From positions 1,550,001 through 1,614,000 of the forward strand of contig NZ_CP010054.1 of assembly GCF_000801315.1 (NCBI RefSeq): 64,000 nt of DNA, written 5' to 3'. Positions within the stretch are counted from its first letter, which is position 1. The number at the start of each line of letters is the position of its first letter. Below, in pieces: positions 1-8,829 of this stretch. The position numbers and the translations under genes were made by a program. This stretch comes from Hymenobacter sp. DG25B (GTDB lineage Bacteria > Bacteroidota > Bacteroidia > Cytophagales > Hymenobacteraceae). The notes under the pieces are model-generated. The model made no database searches. It was not told the origin of the DNA and was given only the letters and a program-made list of their open reading frames with translations.

Positions 1-321
1 CTCATTGCCGGCCAGGGCCAGCTGCAGATTCAGCTGCTGGTCGGCCCGCAGGTTCACGGTGCGCGTCAGGGTTTGATAGCCGATAAAGGAAACCACCAGC
101 TCGTGGCGGCCGGCCGGCAGCACCAATAGATACTTGCCGTTAGCATCGGCCGTAACGCCGGTGTTTAGCGCCGGCACAGCTACGGAGGCGCCCGGCAGGG
201 TTTCAGCATTGCTGAGCACCTTGCCTTGCAGCGTGTAGGTGCGCTGTTGGGCCAGCACAAAAAAGGGAAGCAGCCAAATCCCACAGGCCACCCATAAACA
301 TCGAAACACGGAAACAGGCAT
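1..321 (-). CDS. TonB-dependent receptor / carboxypeptidase-regulatory-like protein, N-terminal part
   Basis: The gene reads leftwards off the window edge, so only the first 107 codons are visible. It opens with a signal peptide: MPVSVFR, then a hydrophobic stretch ending in FFVLAQQR. A CarboxypepD_reg-like beta-sandwich follows, with YTLQGKVLSNAETLPGASV, then VTADANGKYLLVLPAGRHEL, then VSFIGYQTL. In Bacteroidota this arrangement heads SusC-type and other TonB-dependent outer-membrane receptors, where the domain precedes the plug. The plug and barrel are not in the window, so a surface protein with only the regulatory domain remains possible. No SusD-like partner is visible here. Confidence 0.7.
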   Translation of the reverse strand, partial: MPVSVFRCLWVACGIWLLPFFVLAQQRTYTLQGKVLSNAETLPGASVAVPALNTGVTADANGKYLLVLPAGRHELVVSFIGYQTLTRTVNLRADQQLNLQLALAGNE

Positions 322-421
322 CAGCAGCACGGTATATCACAAAGCACCGCAAAGGTAGCCGAAAGGCTTTACCCAGGGTGGTCCTCTGTGAAATGCTGGC
401 AGCGCCCGAATGTTTTCAAAT

Positions 422-736
422 TTAGCCGGCCTGCATATAGGGCTGCACCACCTGCGCCAATTGCTGCGCCGGCACCACGCCCGCCTGCCGCCACACCGGC
501 TGCCCTTTATGAAACAGAATCAGGGTGGGAATACTCTGCACCCGGAACTGCTGGGCCGCCGCCTGGTTGCGGTCTACATCCACTTTTATCACCTTCAGCT
601 TGCCCTGGTGCTGGGCCGCTACCTGCTGCAGAATGGGCGCCATGGTTTTGCAGGGGCCGCACCAATCGGCATAAAAATCGACTAGGACCGGCATGCCGGG
701 GCTATTGATGAGTTCGGAGAATGATTTCTTAGGCAT
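422..736 (-). CDS. trxA: Thioredoxin
   Basis: A 104-residue cytosolic thioredoxin, the usual length for the family. The redox centre WCGPC lies at about residues 25-29, preceded by the VLVDFYADWCG strand and helix, and the cis-proline loop is seen as QSIPTLILF. It should reduce protein disulfides using electrons from thioredoxin reductase, which is not in the window. There is no signal peptide, so it is not a secreted or lipoprotein thioredoxin of the TlpA type. It follows the small secreted protein gene at 854-1303 on the same strand, but a terminator-like hairpin separates the two, so it probably has its own transcript. Confidence 0.95.
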   Translation of the reverse strand: MPKKSFSELINSPGMPVLVDFYADWCGPCKTMAPILQQVAAQHQGKLKVIKVDVDRNQAAAQQFRVQSIPTLILFHKGQPVWRQAGVVPAQQLAQVVQPYMQAG

Positions 737-794
737 GGCGGCTACTATTTACAAGGCGAATACTGGGTACTGGCTCGGCAGGGAGCCACGGGCA

Positions 795-834
795 CAAAAA
801 AAGCGTCCGGAACTCTCTGGCTCCAGACGCTTTA
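795..834 (-). terminator. Rho-independent terminator
   Basis: Read on the minus strand, an AAAGCGTC/GACGCTTT stem with a loop of about 17 nt is followed by a run of seven T. It lies just downstream of the secreted-protein gene at 854-1303 and should end that transcript before trxA. Confidence 0.8.
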
Positions 835-853
835 TACGGGTATTCTGAAAAAG

Positions 854-1303
854 CTACTTGCCCTTCTTTTCCACTACGGTCACTTCGTTGCCGGTTTCGG
901 GGAATTGAAAGCGGCCCCCCACTACTTTTTTGCCGGCCACCTGGCACTCCCAGGTATAGCGGCCGGGCGTAGTGCGGGCGGCCTCATTGTTGTCTGACTT
1001 GAAGTAGTCGCCGTTCAGAGGGTCGGCGGGGTACATCACGTCCACGCCATTCTGGCCCTTTTCAATGTCTTTTACCAGGATGTACTGTTTGCCGTTATCA
1101 TTGGTCACGATAAACTTGGCGGTATAGGTACCCAGCTGGCCGTATTTATCCATTACACCCAGCTTAATGTAGGCGTCCGTGGATACCATCCAGGTTTGTG
1201 CCTGGGCGCTGGTGGCGCGGAAAGCCAGCAGCAGCAGCAGCAGGCCAGCTACGCGCAGCACACGGGTTAAGGATGAGGAATTGTTGCGGGTAGAAGTTTG
1301 CAT
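854..1303 (-). CDS. Small secreted protein of unknown function
   Basis: I do not recognise this 149-residue protein. The start at 1303 was preferred over an in-frame one at 1414. It gives a normal signal peptide (RVLRVAGLLLLLLAF, then ATSAQAQ) after a short polar N-terminus, and the longer start would lie on top of a promoter-like TATATTTG. The mature part is about 115 residues, rich in beta-strand and aromatic residues (TWMVSTDAYIKLGVMDKYGQ, YTWECQVAGKKVVGGRFQFP), and looks like a small beta-sandwich exported to the periplasm or surface. It is probably transcribed alone, from the promoter at 1412-1443 to the hairpin at 795-834. Function cannot be inferred. Confidence 0.75.
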   Translation of the reverse strand: MQTSTRNNSSSLTRVLRVAGLLLLLLAFRATSAQAQTWMVSTDAYIKLGVMDKYGQLGTYTAKFIVTNDNGKQYILVKDIEKGQNGVDVMYPADPLNGDYFKSDNNEAARTTPGRYTWECQVAGKKVVGGRFQFPETGNEVTVVEKKGK

Positions 1304-1723
1304 GGTGCGAGTAAATAAGAGTGTGACAAGCGGAAGCGGCAGGACGCCAGAAGAGCAATTAAAAGCTGGCTGAAGCATGAGAATGCGAAGCAAATACATA
1401 CTCTGGCCAACCAAATATAAAAAGCCAACTCAGTAATTCACAATGATTTCAATGGAATTTTTTTGACATGCTACTAAATCTGTAATATTTGCTATCAGCC
1501 TGATAATCTGCTTTAAGACGTTTTTTTGCCTGATAATCTGGGTTGGCTACCGGAAATCGGGCAAAGCGACACGCAGGCGGTTTTTGTCTGATTTCTACAA
1601 AAGTCCTACTTCCGGCCGCACAGCGTACAGCTAGGGTGCCTCATCGGCCAACCGACATTTCTGAAACCGGAGGCAGGCGGTTGTAGCTTTGCCGCCACCG
1701 GTACTTCGCCTGAACCATTTGCT
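1304..1723. other. Intergenic region with a 13-bp direct repeat
   Basis: This 420-bp stretch between divergent genes has no credible gene. It holds the minus-strand promoter at 1412-1443 and two identical copies of GCCTGATAATCTG at 1498-1510 and 1528-1540, 30 bp apart. No clear promoter is visible for the rightward gene at 1724. Confidence 0.6.
1412..1443 (-). promoter_or_regulatory. Bacteroidota-type promoter for the 854-1303 gene
   Basis: On the minus strand, TTG (1441-1443), 21 nt, then TATATTTG (1412-1419). This matches TTG-N(17-23)-TAnnTTTG. It implies a leader of about 100 nt before the start at 1303. Confidence 0.55.
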
Positions 1724-2788
1724 ATGAGCCGCACCTTCGTGCCTTTTGCCCAACTTCGCCGGCAGCTTACTATTGTAGTGGATAGCGTAGGCCTCGGCGC
1801 GGCCCTCACGCTGGCGCACTGGCGCGGAGCCGCTACTCCAGAGGCCCTGCGCGATGATACCAGCGCCGGCTCCGTGCTGCGGGCCCTGCACGAGCCTGCC
1901 ACGCCGGAACTGGCGGCCGCCGCCGTAACGGCCAATCATTTTGATGTGGATGGCTTTGTAGGCGTGTGGAGCCTGCTGCATCCGGAGCTGGCCCTCCGGC
2001 ATGAGTCTCTGCTGCGGCTGGTAGCCACGCTCGGCGACTTCCGCGAAATTGACTGGCAGCATCCTCTGGCCGACCAGGCCCTGCAGCTGGTGTGCTGGCT
2101 GAATGCCGAAGAAAAAGCCCGGTTCTACGAGCCCTTCGGGGCGCCGGCCCGCCGCCGGCGCGAGGATGAAGCTTCGGCGGAGAAATTCGAGTGGTTTTTG
2201 CCCCGCTTCGCGGAAATGCTGGACAACCCGGATGCTGGCCGCACGGCCTGGGAGCCGGAGTACACACGGGTAAAGCAGGCCGTGGCCATCATGCAAAGCC
2301 CGGCCACCACAAGCACGCGTTACCCGGAAATTGGGCTGATTGTGGTGCGCACCCCGCAGCCGCTGCCGTATTACGCCCTGTTTGGCCCCACCGCCGGCAC
2401 CGATATGGTGCTGAGCCTGTACGATGGGCAGCGCTACGAATTCGAGTACAAATACACCACCTGGATTGACCTGGAAAGCCGCCCCACGCTGCCGCGCCTG
2501 CGCCTGGATGCGCTGGCCCAGCGCCTCAATGCCCTGGAAACCCCGCCCCGCCGCTGGACTTTTGATGGCATTACGGACACCGGCCCGCTGCTGCGCCTGA
2601 GCGGCAAAGGCCTCAGCAAAGCCCAGCGCTACGCCGACCCCGACCAACGACCCATCTATGCTTCTTCCATTGCTCCGGAAACGATGGAAGCGGAAGTAGT
2701 GGCGTTTTTTCGCGCCGGCTACGCCGGCATCGAGCCTAAACGGTACTGGACCTGGGCAGAAATCCGGGCGGCCAGCGAAACCGTCTAA
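1724..2788 (+). CDS. Conserved protein of unknown function (possibly DUF6687)
   Basis: A 354-residue soluble protein with no signal peptide or membrane segment. The N-terminal part reads TIVVDSVGLGAALTLAHWRG, followed by NHFDVDGFVGVWSLLHP. That pattern recalls DHH-type phosphoesterases or a small-ligand binding fold, but the catalytic DHH triad itself is not visible. From memory a Bacteroidota family called DUF6687 looks like this; I could not check. The C-terminal half has many aromatic and charged residues. Its stop codon overlaps the stop of sbcC on the other strand (tail to tail, four bases), so the two genes end on the same spot with no terminator between them. Confidence 0.7.
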   Translation: MSRTFVPFAQLRRQLTIVVDSVGLGAALTLAHWRGAATPEALRDDTSAGSVLRALHEPATPELAAAAVTANHFDVDGFVGVWSLLHPELALRHESLLRLVATLGDFREIDWQHPLADQALQLVCWLNAEEKARFYEPFGAPARRRREDEASAEKFEWFLPRFAEMLDNPDAGRTAWEPEYTRVKQAVAIMQSPATTSTRYPEIGLIVVRTPQPLPYYALFGPTAGTDMVLSLYDGQRYEFEYKYTTWIDLESRPTLPRLRLDALAQRLNALETPPRRWTFDGITDTGPLLRLSGKGLSKAQRYADPDQRPIYASSIAPETMEAEVVAFFRAGYAGIEPKRYWTWAEIRAASETV

Positions 2789-5700
2789 ACTTCCTCGCCA
2801 AAGCCCAGCACCTGAATGGAGCTGAACCCGCCCGCGCCCTTCCGGATGTTGATCTGCGTGGTGACGCGCTCCTTCAGCGCCTCCACGTGGGAAATGATGC
2901 CGATGGTTTTGCCCGTGCCCTGCAGCATTTCCAGCGCCGAAAGCGCCACGTCCAGCGTATCGGGGTCTAGCGTACCGAAGCCCTCGTCAATGAACAGGGT
3001 ATCAATCTGCGTTTTGCGCCCGGCCAGCTCCGAGAGGCCCAGCGCCAGCGCCAGGCTCACCAGAAAACTCTCGCCACCGGAAAGCGAGTTCATGGTGCGC
3101 ACGCTGCTGGCTTGGTAATCGTCCTGAATCAGCAAATCGAGGTGCTGCTCGGGGTTGCGCAGGATGCGGTAGCGGTCCGTGAAACGGTGCAGGTGGCGGT
3201 TGGCCAGGTCGATAAGGCGCGCCAGCGTAAGGCCCTGGGCAAACTCGCTGAACTTCTTGCCATCGGCCGAGCCGATGAGCTCCGCGAGCTGCCGCCAGCG
3301 GCGGGCTTCCTGCTGCTGCTTTTCCAGCTCCAGGGCCAGGGCGGCATGGCGCTCCAGGCCTGACTGGTGGCTGCCCAGCCGTTCCTGCCGCTGGCCCAGC
3401 TGCTGATTGAGTGCGGCCAGCTGCTGGTTGGTGGTGGTTAATTGCGCTTCCAGCTGCTCCAAGGGCTCAGGGCTGAGGGCGCGGGCATCTTCCTGCTGCA
3501 GCTGCTGCGTGATGTCGGCCAGGGCGTGCTGGGCCGCGGCTACTTCCTGCTCGTGCTGGCGCAGCTGATCGGCCAGTTGGCGCATCTCGTGGTCGTCGAG
3601 GAGCAATGCCGGTAGGGTGGCCGGATCGGGGGCCAGACCAGCGCCGGTGAGAGCCGCCACTAACTCGTCGTGCTGCTGCTGGCGCTGCTGCTGCTGGCGT
3701 TGGGCATCCTGCTCGCGCTGGCGAAGGGCGGCGGTAGCCAAAGCCAGGGCTGTTTCCTGCTCCTGTTCCAGCTGCTGCCTGCGTTCCATCTCCCGGGCTG
3801 CCTGCTCTACAGTCGCCGCCAGTTGCTGAAGTGCGGCCGTCACGTCAGGGCCGGCAAACAACTGCTGCCGTTGCTTCTGCTGCGCCTGAATGGCGGCGTG
3901 CTGCTCCACTAACGCCTGTTTACGGGCCGACAACCAAGCTTGCAGCTGCCCCTTCTCGGCTTCGGCTTTGGCTGCCGCGGCTTTCAACTCACCCAACTCG
4001 CGCTCGGCATCGGCGCGCTGCTGCTGGCGTTGGCGAAACTCAGCACTGCGGCGGCCCGCTTGCTCCAGAAGGCCCCGGCCATTTTCTCCCTGAAACGCAA
4101 TGCCGAAATTCGCCAGTAAGCTGGTTAGCATTTCTTTCACTACGGGCGTGCGCTCGGCGTTATCGGCCAGGAGCGCGGAAATTTTTTGAGCTTCAAGGGT
4201 AAAGTCCTGCGCTTGCCGGGCGGCGTGGTGGTGCTGAGTGTTGGCTTGCTGCAGCTGTAGCTCGGCGCTGGTGCGTTGGCGCGCAAGATCCTGGATGTGT
4301 TTTACGAGGGCCTTTATGGTGTCACTGGCAGCTTTTTCGTCGGCTTCAGCCAGCAGCGGGATGGGCTCGTCGGAGGGCGAAGGCTCAGGGGCCAGCTGCT
4401 CTAACATGGCCAAAAAGGTATTCAGGTGATTGAAGCGGGTACCGAGGGCGCGCACGCGCTGGCTGAGCGCCTCTTCCCGCTGCTGGTCGCGCTGAAAGCC
4501 GTCTTCGCTCACGCCCAGCACCCCGGCCAGATAGGGGTGCTCGGTGGCCCCGCACACCGGGCAGGCCTGCCCCGGGATTAGCAGCTGGCGGGTTTCAGCA
4601 TGCGACAATACCAATTGCTGCAGGTGCACACTGCGGCGCAAATCGTCCCAATGCTGCTGCTGCTGCTCCTGCTCCTGGTGCAGGAAGGCTACATGGTGGC
4701 GCAGGCGGCGCAGCCAAGTGCTATGCTCAGCCGTGGCGGCGGCCTGGTCGGCGGCCAGCTGCTCCAGCTGCCGACGGGCCTGCGCGGCTTCCTTCTGATG
4801 CTGCTCAGCAGCGGTTTGCAACGTTCTTAGACGCTGTTGGGCCTCGCTTAGGCGCTGGTTGAGCTGGCCCCGCTCGGTAGCCAGGCTGTCCCAGTCCTGC
4901 GCGTTGGCCGACAGTTCCGGCAGGATATCGGCCAGCTCACTCAGGCGGGCATTGTCGGTCAGCCACTTGTCCAGGTGGTGCAGCGTGTGCTGCAGCGTAT
5001 GCAGGCGGGTAGTGGCTTGGTCGGCTTCGGCCTTACTGCGCTTGCACTGCTCGTTGTTTAGGTCGTACTCCTGCTTTTCCTTAATGAGCTGGGCTTCGGC
5101 CTGGCCAATAAGGCTATCCAGCCGTTCGGCCTCGCGCAGCTCCGGCTCCTGCTGCTGCAGTACGGCCTGGGCCTGCTGGTGCACAGTTTGGGCTGCCTGG
5201 CGGGCCTGCCGCACCTGCGCCAGCTGCTCCTGCTGCTGCGGTAGCTGCCGACGGAATTGCTCGGCTTCGTGGTGCAGGCGTTGCAGATGGGTATCGGCCT
5301 GCTGGAGCAACGCCCAGGGCGTGCGGAAGGGCGCTGCCTGCTGGTGCACCGCCACGCGCTGCCGAATGGAAACCAGGGTTTCGGCCTGAAGCTGAAGCTG
5401 CTGCTGACGCTCCTGCGTAGTTTGGAGCTTGAGGCGCAGCTCCCGCAGGCGCAGCTGCCACTGCCGGGCCTCGCGCAGGTGTTCCTGGGCCGCTGTGGCG
5501 GTAGTCAGCTGGTTAGTCAGCTCCTGAATCTCGGATTCGAACGAGGATACCTCCTCCGGCGAGAGCAGCACCAGGCCCGCCAGGCCCGCGCGCAGCTGCT
5601 CTACCTGCTGGGTTTCCTGCTTGGCCCGCTCAAACGCTGCCCGCGAAATATCGGAGTACTTGCGGGTGTCGGTAATCTTCTCCAGCAGCTGAGCCCGCTC

Positions 5701-6216
5701 CCCGGCCGGGGCTTTCAGAAAGCGGGTGAAGTCGCCCTGCGCCAGCAAAACGGAGCGCAGAAACTGCTTGTACTCCAAGCCGCTCAACTCGGCCACGCGT
5801 ACCGGCACGTTGCGCTTCATGGTTTCCAGAAACGGCCAGGTTTCCGTGCCGTCTTCTGCCACCTTCCTTTCGCTGAGCTCCATTTTGGGGTCCTGGAGGT
5901 TGCCTTCCGGCTTCCGGCGGGCGCGGTACTGGCTCCACTTGCTGCGGTACTCCTGGCCGTTTACTTCGAACTCCACTTCGGCCCAGCTTTCGCCGGTGCC
6001 GTGGCTCATCACGTGCTCGGGGCCGCTGGTTTCGTGGCGGGGCACCTGGCCATAAAGGGCCAGGGTAATGGCATCGAGAATGGTGGTTTTGCCCGCGCCG
6101 GTAGGGCCGGTAATGGCAAACAGGCCGGCATCTACCAGCGGTGTCTGGCTGAAATCGACGGTGTGCTCCCCGCGCAGGGAGTTCAGATTATAAAAGCGGA
6201 CGCGGAGAATTTTCAT
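2785..6216 (-). CDS. sbcC: SbcC, ATPase subunit of the SbcCD nuclease
   Basis: A 1143-residue SMC/Rad50-type ATPase that with SbcD cuts DNA hairpins and protein-blocked ends. The start at 6216 (MKILRVRFYNLNSLRGEH) is the family N-terminus; an in-frame start 18 codons upstream adds unrelated residues. Visible parts are Walker A GPTGAGKTTILDA at about residues 35-47, a very long Gln/Glu/Leu-rich coiled coil, the zinc-hook CPVC near residue 550, a second coiled-coil arm, the ABC signature LSGGESFLVSLALALGLSEL, and Walker B TLFIDEGFGTLD. The length is normal. Its usual neighbour sbcD lies on the same strand but 9.1 kb upstream, separated by accessory genes. Confidence 0.95.
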   Translation of the reverse strand: MKILRVRFYNLNSLRGEHTVDFSQTPLVDAGLFAITGPTGAGKTTILDAITLALYGQVPRHETSGPEHVMSHGTGESWAEVEFEVNGQEYRSKWSQYRARRKPEGNLQDPKMELSERKVAEDGTETWPFLETMKRNVPVRVAELSGLEYKQFLRSVLLAQGDFTRFLKAPAGERAQLLEKITDTRKYSDISRAAFERAKQETQQVEQLRAGLAGLVLLSPEEVSSFESEIQELTNQLTTATAAQEHLREARQWQLRLRELRLKLQTTQERQQQLQLQAETLVSIRQRVAVHQQAAPFRTPWALLQQADTHLQRLHHEAEQFRRQLPQQQEQLAQVRQARQAAQTVHQQAQAVLQQQEPELREAERLDSLIGQAEAQLIKEKQEYDLNNEQCKRSKAEADQATTRLHTLQHTLHHLDKWLTDNARLSELADILPELSANAQDWDSLATERGQLNQRLSEAQQRLRTLQTAAEQHQKEAAQARRQLEQLAADQAAATAEHSTWLRRLRHHVAFLHQEQEQQQQHWDDLRRSVHLQQLVLSHAETRQLLIPGQACPVCGATEHPYLAGVLGVSEDGFQRDQQREEALSQRVRALGTRFNHLNTFLAMLEQLAPEPSPSDEPIPLLAEADEKAASDTIKALVKHIQDLARQRTSAELQLQQANTQHHHAARQAQDFTLEAQKISALLADNAERTPVVKEMLTSLLANFGIAFQGENGRGLLEQAGRRSAEFRQRQQQRADAERELGELKAAAAKAEAEKGQLQAWLSARKQALVEQHAAIQAQQKQRQQLFAGPDVTAALQQLAATVEQAAREMERRQQLEQEQETALALATAALRQREQDAQRQQQQRQQQHDELVAALTGAGLAPDPATLPALLLDDHEMRQLADQLRQHEQEVAAAQHALADITQQLQQEDARALSPEPLEQLEAQLTTTNQQLAALNQQLGQRQERLGSHQSGLERHAALALELEKQQQEARRWRQLAELIGSADGKKFSEFAQGLTLARLIDLANRHLHRFTDRYRILRNPEQHLDLLIQDDYQASSVRTMNSLSGGESFLVSLALALGLSELAGRKTQIDTLFIDEGFGTLDPDTLDVALSALEMLQGTGKTIGIISHVEALKERVTTQINIRKGAGGFSSIQVLGFGEEV

Positions 6217-6399
6217 AGGGCAAACCGACCAGGGGAGAGGCCGGGGAAAAGCAGAAGAGAAGGTCGGCAACCGGCTAATAAGCCGCCGGGCACACAGTCC
6301 ACGAAGTTACGCCGAAGCGGGCGTTCCTGCGAGCTACTAAAGAAGAATAAGCAAACAGCCCATTCACCTCCCTATATTCCCCGCTTCAAAGCCCCTTGC

Positions 6400-8688
6400 A
6401 TGAAGCTGCTGAAAGTATTTCCTCTCGCCGCGCTGCTCCTCGCGTGCCTCCCTCTCTTCGCCCAGGATCAAACCCCCAACCTGGCCGATTTGGTGAACCC
6501 GCTGATGGGCACCGATTCCAAGCCCAGTCTTTCCAATGGTAACACCTACCCAGCCATTGCGCGGCCCTGGGGCATGAACTTCTGGCTGCCGCAAACCGGC
6601 AAAATGGGCAGCGGCTGGGCCTATCAGTATTCGGCCGATAAGATCAAAGGCTTCAAACAGACGCACCAGCCTTCGCCCTGGATGAACGACTACGGGCAGT
6701 TTGCTCTTATGCCCATCACCGGGGCGCTACGATTTGAGGAAGAGGAGCGGGCCAGCTGGTTTTCGCACAAGGCCGAGGTAGTTACGCCCTACTACTACCG
6801 CGTGTACCTGGCCGACTACGACATTACCACTGAGCTGACGCCCACCGAGCGCGCCGCCCGCTTCCGCTTCACCTTCCCCAAAACCGACAGCGCCTACGTG
6901 GTGCTCGATGCCCTGGACCGCGGCTCCCACGTGCAGGTGCAGCCCCAGCAGCGCCGCATCATCGGCTACACCACCCGCAACAGCGGCGGTGTGCCCCAGA
7001 ACTTCAAGAACTACTTCATTATTGAGTTCGACCACGACTTCAGCAGCACTACCGTTTACCTGGATAAAGTACTCTACGGGCAGCGGCTGGAAGCTACCGG
7101 CGGCCACACCGGGGCCGTGGTGGGCTTCAAAACCCGCAAGGGCGAGCAGGTGCAGGCGCGGGTAGCATCGTCCTTCATCAGCCCCGAGCAGGCCGAGCGC
7201 AACCTCCAGGAAATCGGTTCCAACGACTTTGAGGCCGTGAAGCAGCAGGGAAAAACGGCCTGGAACGAGCAGCTGGGCCGGGTGCAGGTGGAAGGCGGCA
7301 CCGATGCCCAGCAGCGCACCTTCTATTCCTGCCTGTACCGCTCCCTGCTGTTTCCGCGCAAGTTTTACGAGCTGGATGCTGCCGGCCAGCCCGTGCACTA
7401 CTCGCCCTACAATGGCCAGGTGCAGCCTGGCTACCTCTACACCGATACCGGGTTCTGGGACACCTTCCGGGCCTTGTTTCCCTTCCTGAACCTGCTGTAC
7501 CCCGACGTGAACAGCCAGATTCAGGCCGGCCTCGTGAATACCTACAAGGAAGGTGGCTGGCTGCCGGAGTGGGCCAGCCCCGGCTACCGCGACATTATGG
7601 TGGGCAACAACTCGGCCTCTGTGGTGGCTGATGCCTACCTGAAAGGCGTGCGCGGCTACGACATCAACAAGCTCTACGAGGGCCTGCTGAAAGGCGCCAA
7701 CGCCCAGGGCCCGCTGGAAGCCGTGGGCCGGGCCGGCGCCAGCTACTACAACAAGCTCGGCTACGTGCCCTACGATGTCAAAATCAACGAAAGCGCCGCC
7801 CGCACCCTGGAATACGCCTACGATGACTTCGCCATTGCCCAGCTCGGCAAGGCACTGGGGCGGCCCAAAAAGGAAGTGGCGCTCTACCAGAAGCGCAGCC
7901 AGAACTACCGCAACCTCTTCGACAAAGAAACCCGCCTGATGCGCGGCCGCAACCAGAACGGCACGTTCCAGTCGCCCTTCAACCCCTTTAAGTGGGGCGA
8001 CGCCTTCACGGAGGGCAACAGCTGGCACTACACCTGGTCGGTGTTCCACGATATCAACGGGCTGATGACGCTCATGGGCGGCCCCAAGCCCTTTGTGGCG
8101 GCCCTGGACACGGTATTTACCCTGGCGCCGGTGTTCGATGCCTCATATTATGGCTCCGTGATTCACGAAATCCGGGAGATGCAGATTGCGGGCATGGGCA
8201 ATTATGCTCACGGCAACCAGCCTATTCAGCACATGGTGTACCTCTACGCCTACGCCGGTCAGCCCTGGAAAACCCAGTACTGGGCCCGCGAAACCCTCAA
8301 CCGCCTCTACCTGCCCACCCCCGACGGTTACTGCGGCGACGAAGACAACGGCCAAACCTCCGCCTGGTACGTCTTCTCGGCCCTGGGTTTCTACCCCGTA
8401 TGCCCCGCCACCGACCAGTACGTGCTGGGCGCCCCGCTCTTCCCGAAAACCACCCTACACCTCGCCAACGGCAAGACCATCGTGCTGAACGCCCCCGCCA
8501 ATAGCGCCGCCAACCGCTACGTGCAGGCCGTGCGCCTCAACGGCCAGTCCTACACCCACAACTGGCTCAGCCACCAAACGCTGATGCAGGGCGGAACGGT
8601 AGAGTTTGAAATGACCGATAAGCCGAATATGATGCGTGGTACGAAGGCTGAGGACGCGCCGTATTCGTTTTCAAAAGGGGAGAGGTAG
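6400..8688 (+). CDS. GH92 family enzyme with Gln in place of the catalytic-acid Glu
   Basis: A 762-residue secreted glycosidase. The ATG at 6400 gives a clean signal peptide (MKLLKVFPLAALLLACLPLF, then AQ). The frame is open far upstream, but that part is antisense to sbcC and is not protein-like. GH92 hallmarks are NPLMGTDSKPSLSNGNTYPA at the mature N-terminus, WDTFRALFPFLNLLYPD, EYAYDDFAIAQLGKALGR, and GDEDNGQTSAWYVFSALGFY. GH92 enzymes are calcium-dependent exo-alpha-mannosidases with an N-terminal beta-sandwich and an alpha/alpha barrel. The acid motif, normally HGNEPxHH, reads HGNQPIQH here (Gln at about residue 607). From memory, that change marks GH92 members that cleave mannose-1-phosphate linkages. 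A second, canonical GH92 lies 1.2 kb downstream. Confidence 0.93.
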   Translation: MKLLKVFPLAALLLACLPLFAQDQTPNLADLVNPLMGTDSKPSLSNGNTYPAIARPWGMNFWLPQTGKMGSGWAYQYSADKIKGFKQTHQPSPWMNDYGQFALMPITGALRFEEEERASWFSHKAEVVTPYYYRVYLADYDITTELTPTERAARFRFTFPKTDSAYVVLDALDRGSHVQVQPQQRRIIGYTTRNSGGVPQNFKNYFIIEFDHDFSSTTVYLDKVLYGQRLEATGGHTGAVVGFKTRKGEQVQARVASSFISPEQAERNLQEIGSNDFEAVKQQGKTAWNEQLGRVQVEGGTDAQQRTFYSCLYRSLLFPRKFYELDAAGQPVHYSPYNGQVQPGYLYTDTGFWDTFRALFPFLNLLYPDVNSQIQAGLVNTYKEGGWLPEWASPGYRDIMVGNNSASVVADAYLKGVRGYDINKLYEGLLKGANAQGPLEAVGRAGASYYNKLGYVPYDVKINESAARTLEYAYDDFAIAQLGKALGRPKKEVALYQKRSQNYRNLFDKETRLMRGRNQNGTFQSPFNPFKWGDAFTEGNSWHYTWSVFHDINGLMTLMGGPKPFVAALDTVFTLAPVFDASYYGSVIHEIREMQIAGMGNYAHGNQPIQHMVYLYAYAGQPWKTQYWARETLNRLYLPTPDGYCGDEDNGQTSAWYVFSALGFYPVCPATDQYVLGAPLFPKTTLHLANGKTIVLNAPANSAANRYVQAVRLNGQSYTHNWLSHQTLMQGGTVEFEMTDKPNMMRGTKAEDAPYSFSKGER

Positions 8689-8713
8689 AGCCGGCTATAC
8701 AATCTAAATTGCC

Positions 8714-8814
8714 CGTCATGTCGAGCGCAGTCGAGACATCTCGCTAGTGTAGTATATGATGATTACCATCACAACATCAGCACGCAAGATGTCTCGACTG
8801 CGCTCGACATGACG
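8714..8814. repeat. Perfect 28-bp inverted repeat
   Basis: Arms at 8714-8741 and 8787-8814 are exact reverse complements over 28 bp, and three further inner pairs follow after one mismatch. The left arm begins CGTCATGTCGAGCGCAGTCG. The core TCGAGCGCAGTCGAGA is itself near-palindromic. The spacer of about 40 bp has no coding sense. The element sits between the GH92 gene and a lipoprotein gene. It may act as a strong hairpin or be a dispersed REP/MITE-like repeat. Confidence 0.85.
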
Positions 8815-8829
8815 CAGAAAAATTGAAGT

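Noticed and set aside
3617..5389. Ser/Cys/Arg-rich open frames on the plus strand within sbcC
   Set aside because: They arise from CAG/CTG-rich coiled-coil codons read on the other strand.
5257..6399. Long open frame continuing upstream of the first GH92 gene
   Set aside because: It is the antisense of sbcC, low-complexity Leu/Gln/Ala sequence. The GH92 signal peptide begins cleanly at 6400.
6727..8049. 440-codon open frame antisense to GH92
   Set aside because: A shadow of the high-GC third-position bias: Val/Ala/Gly/His-rich with no motif, while the sense strand encodes a full GH92 enzyme.
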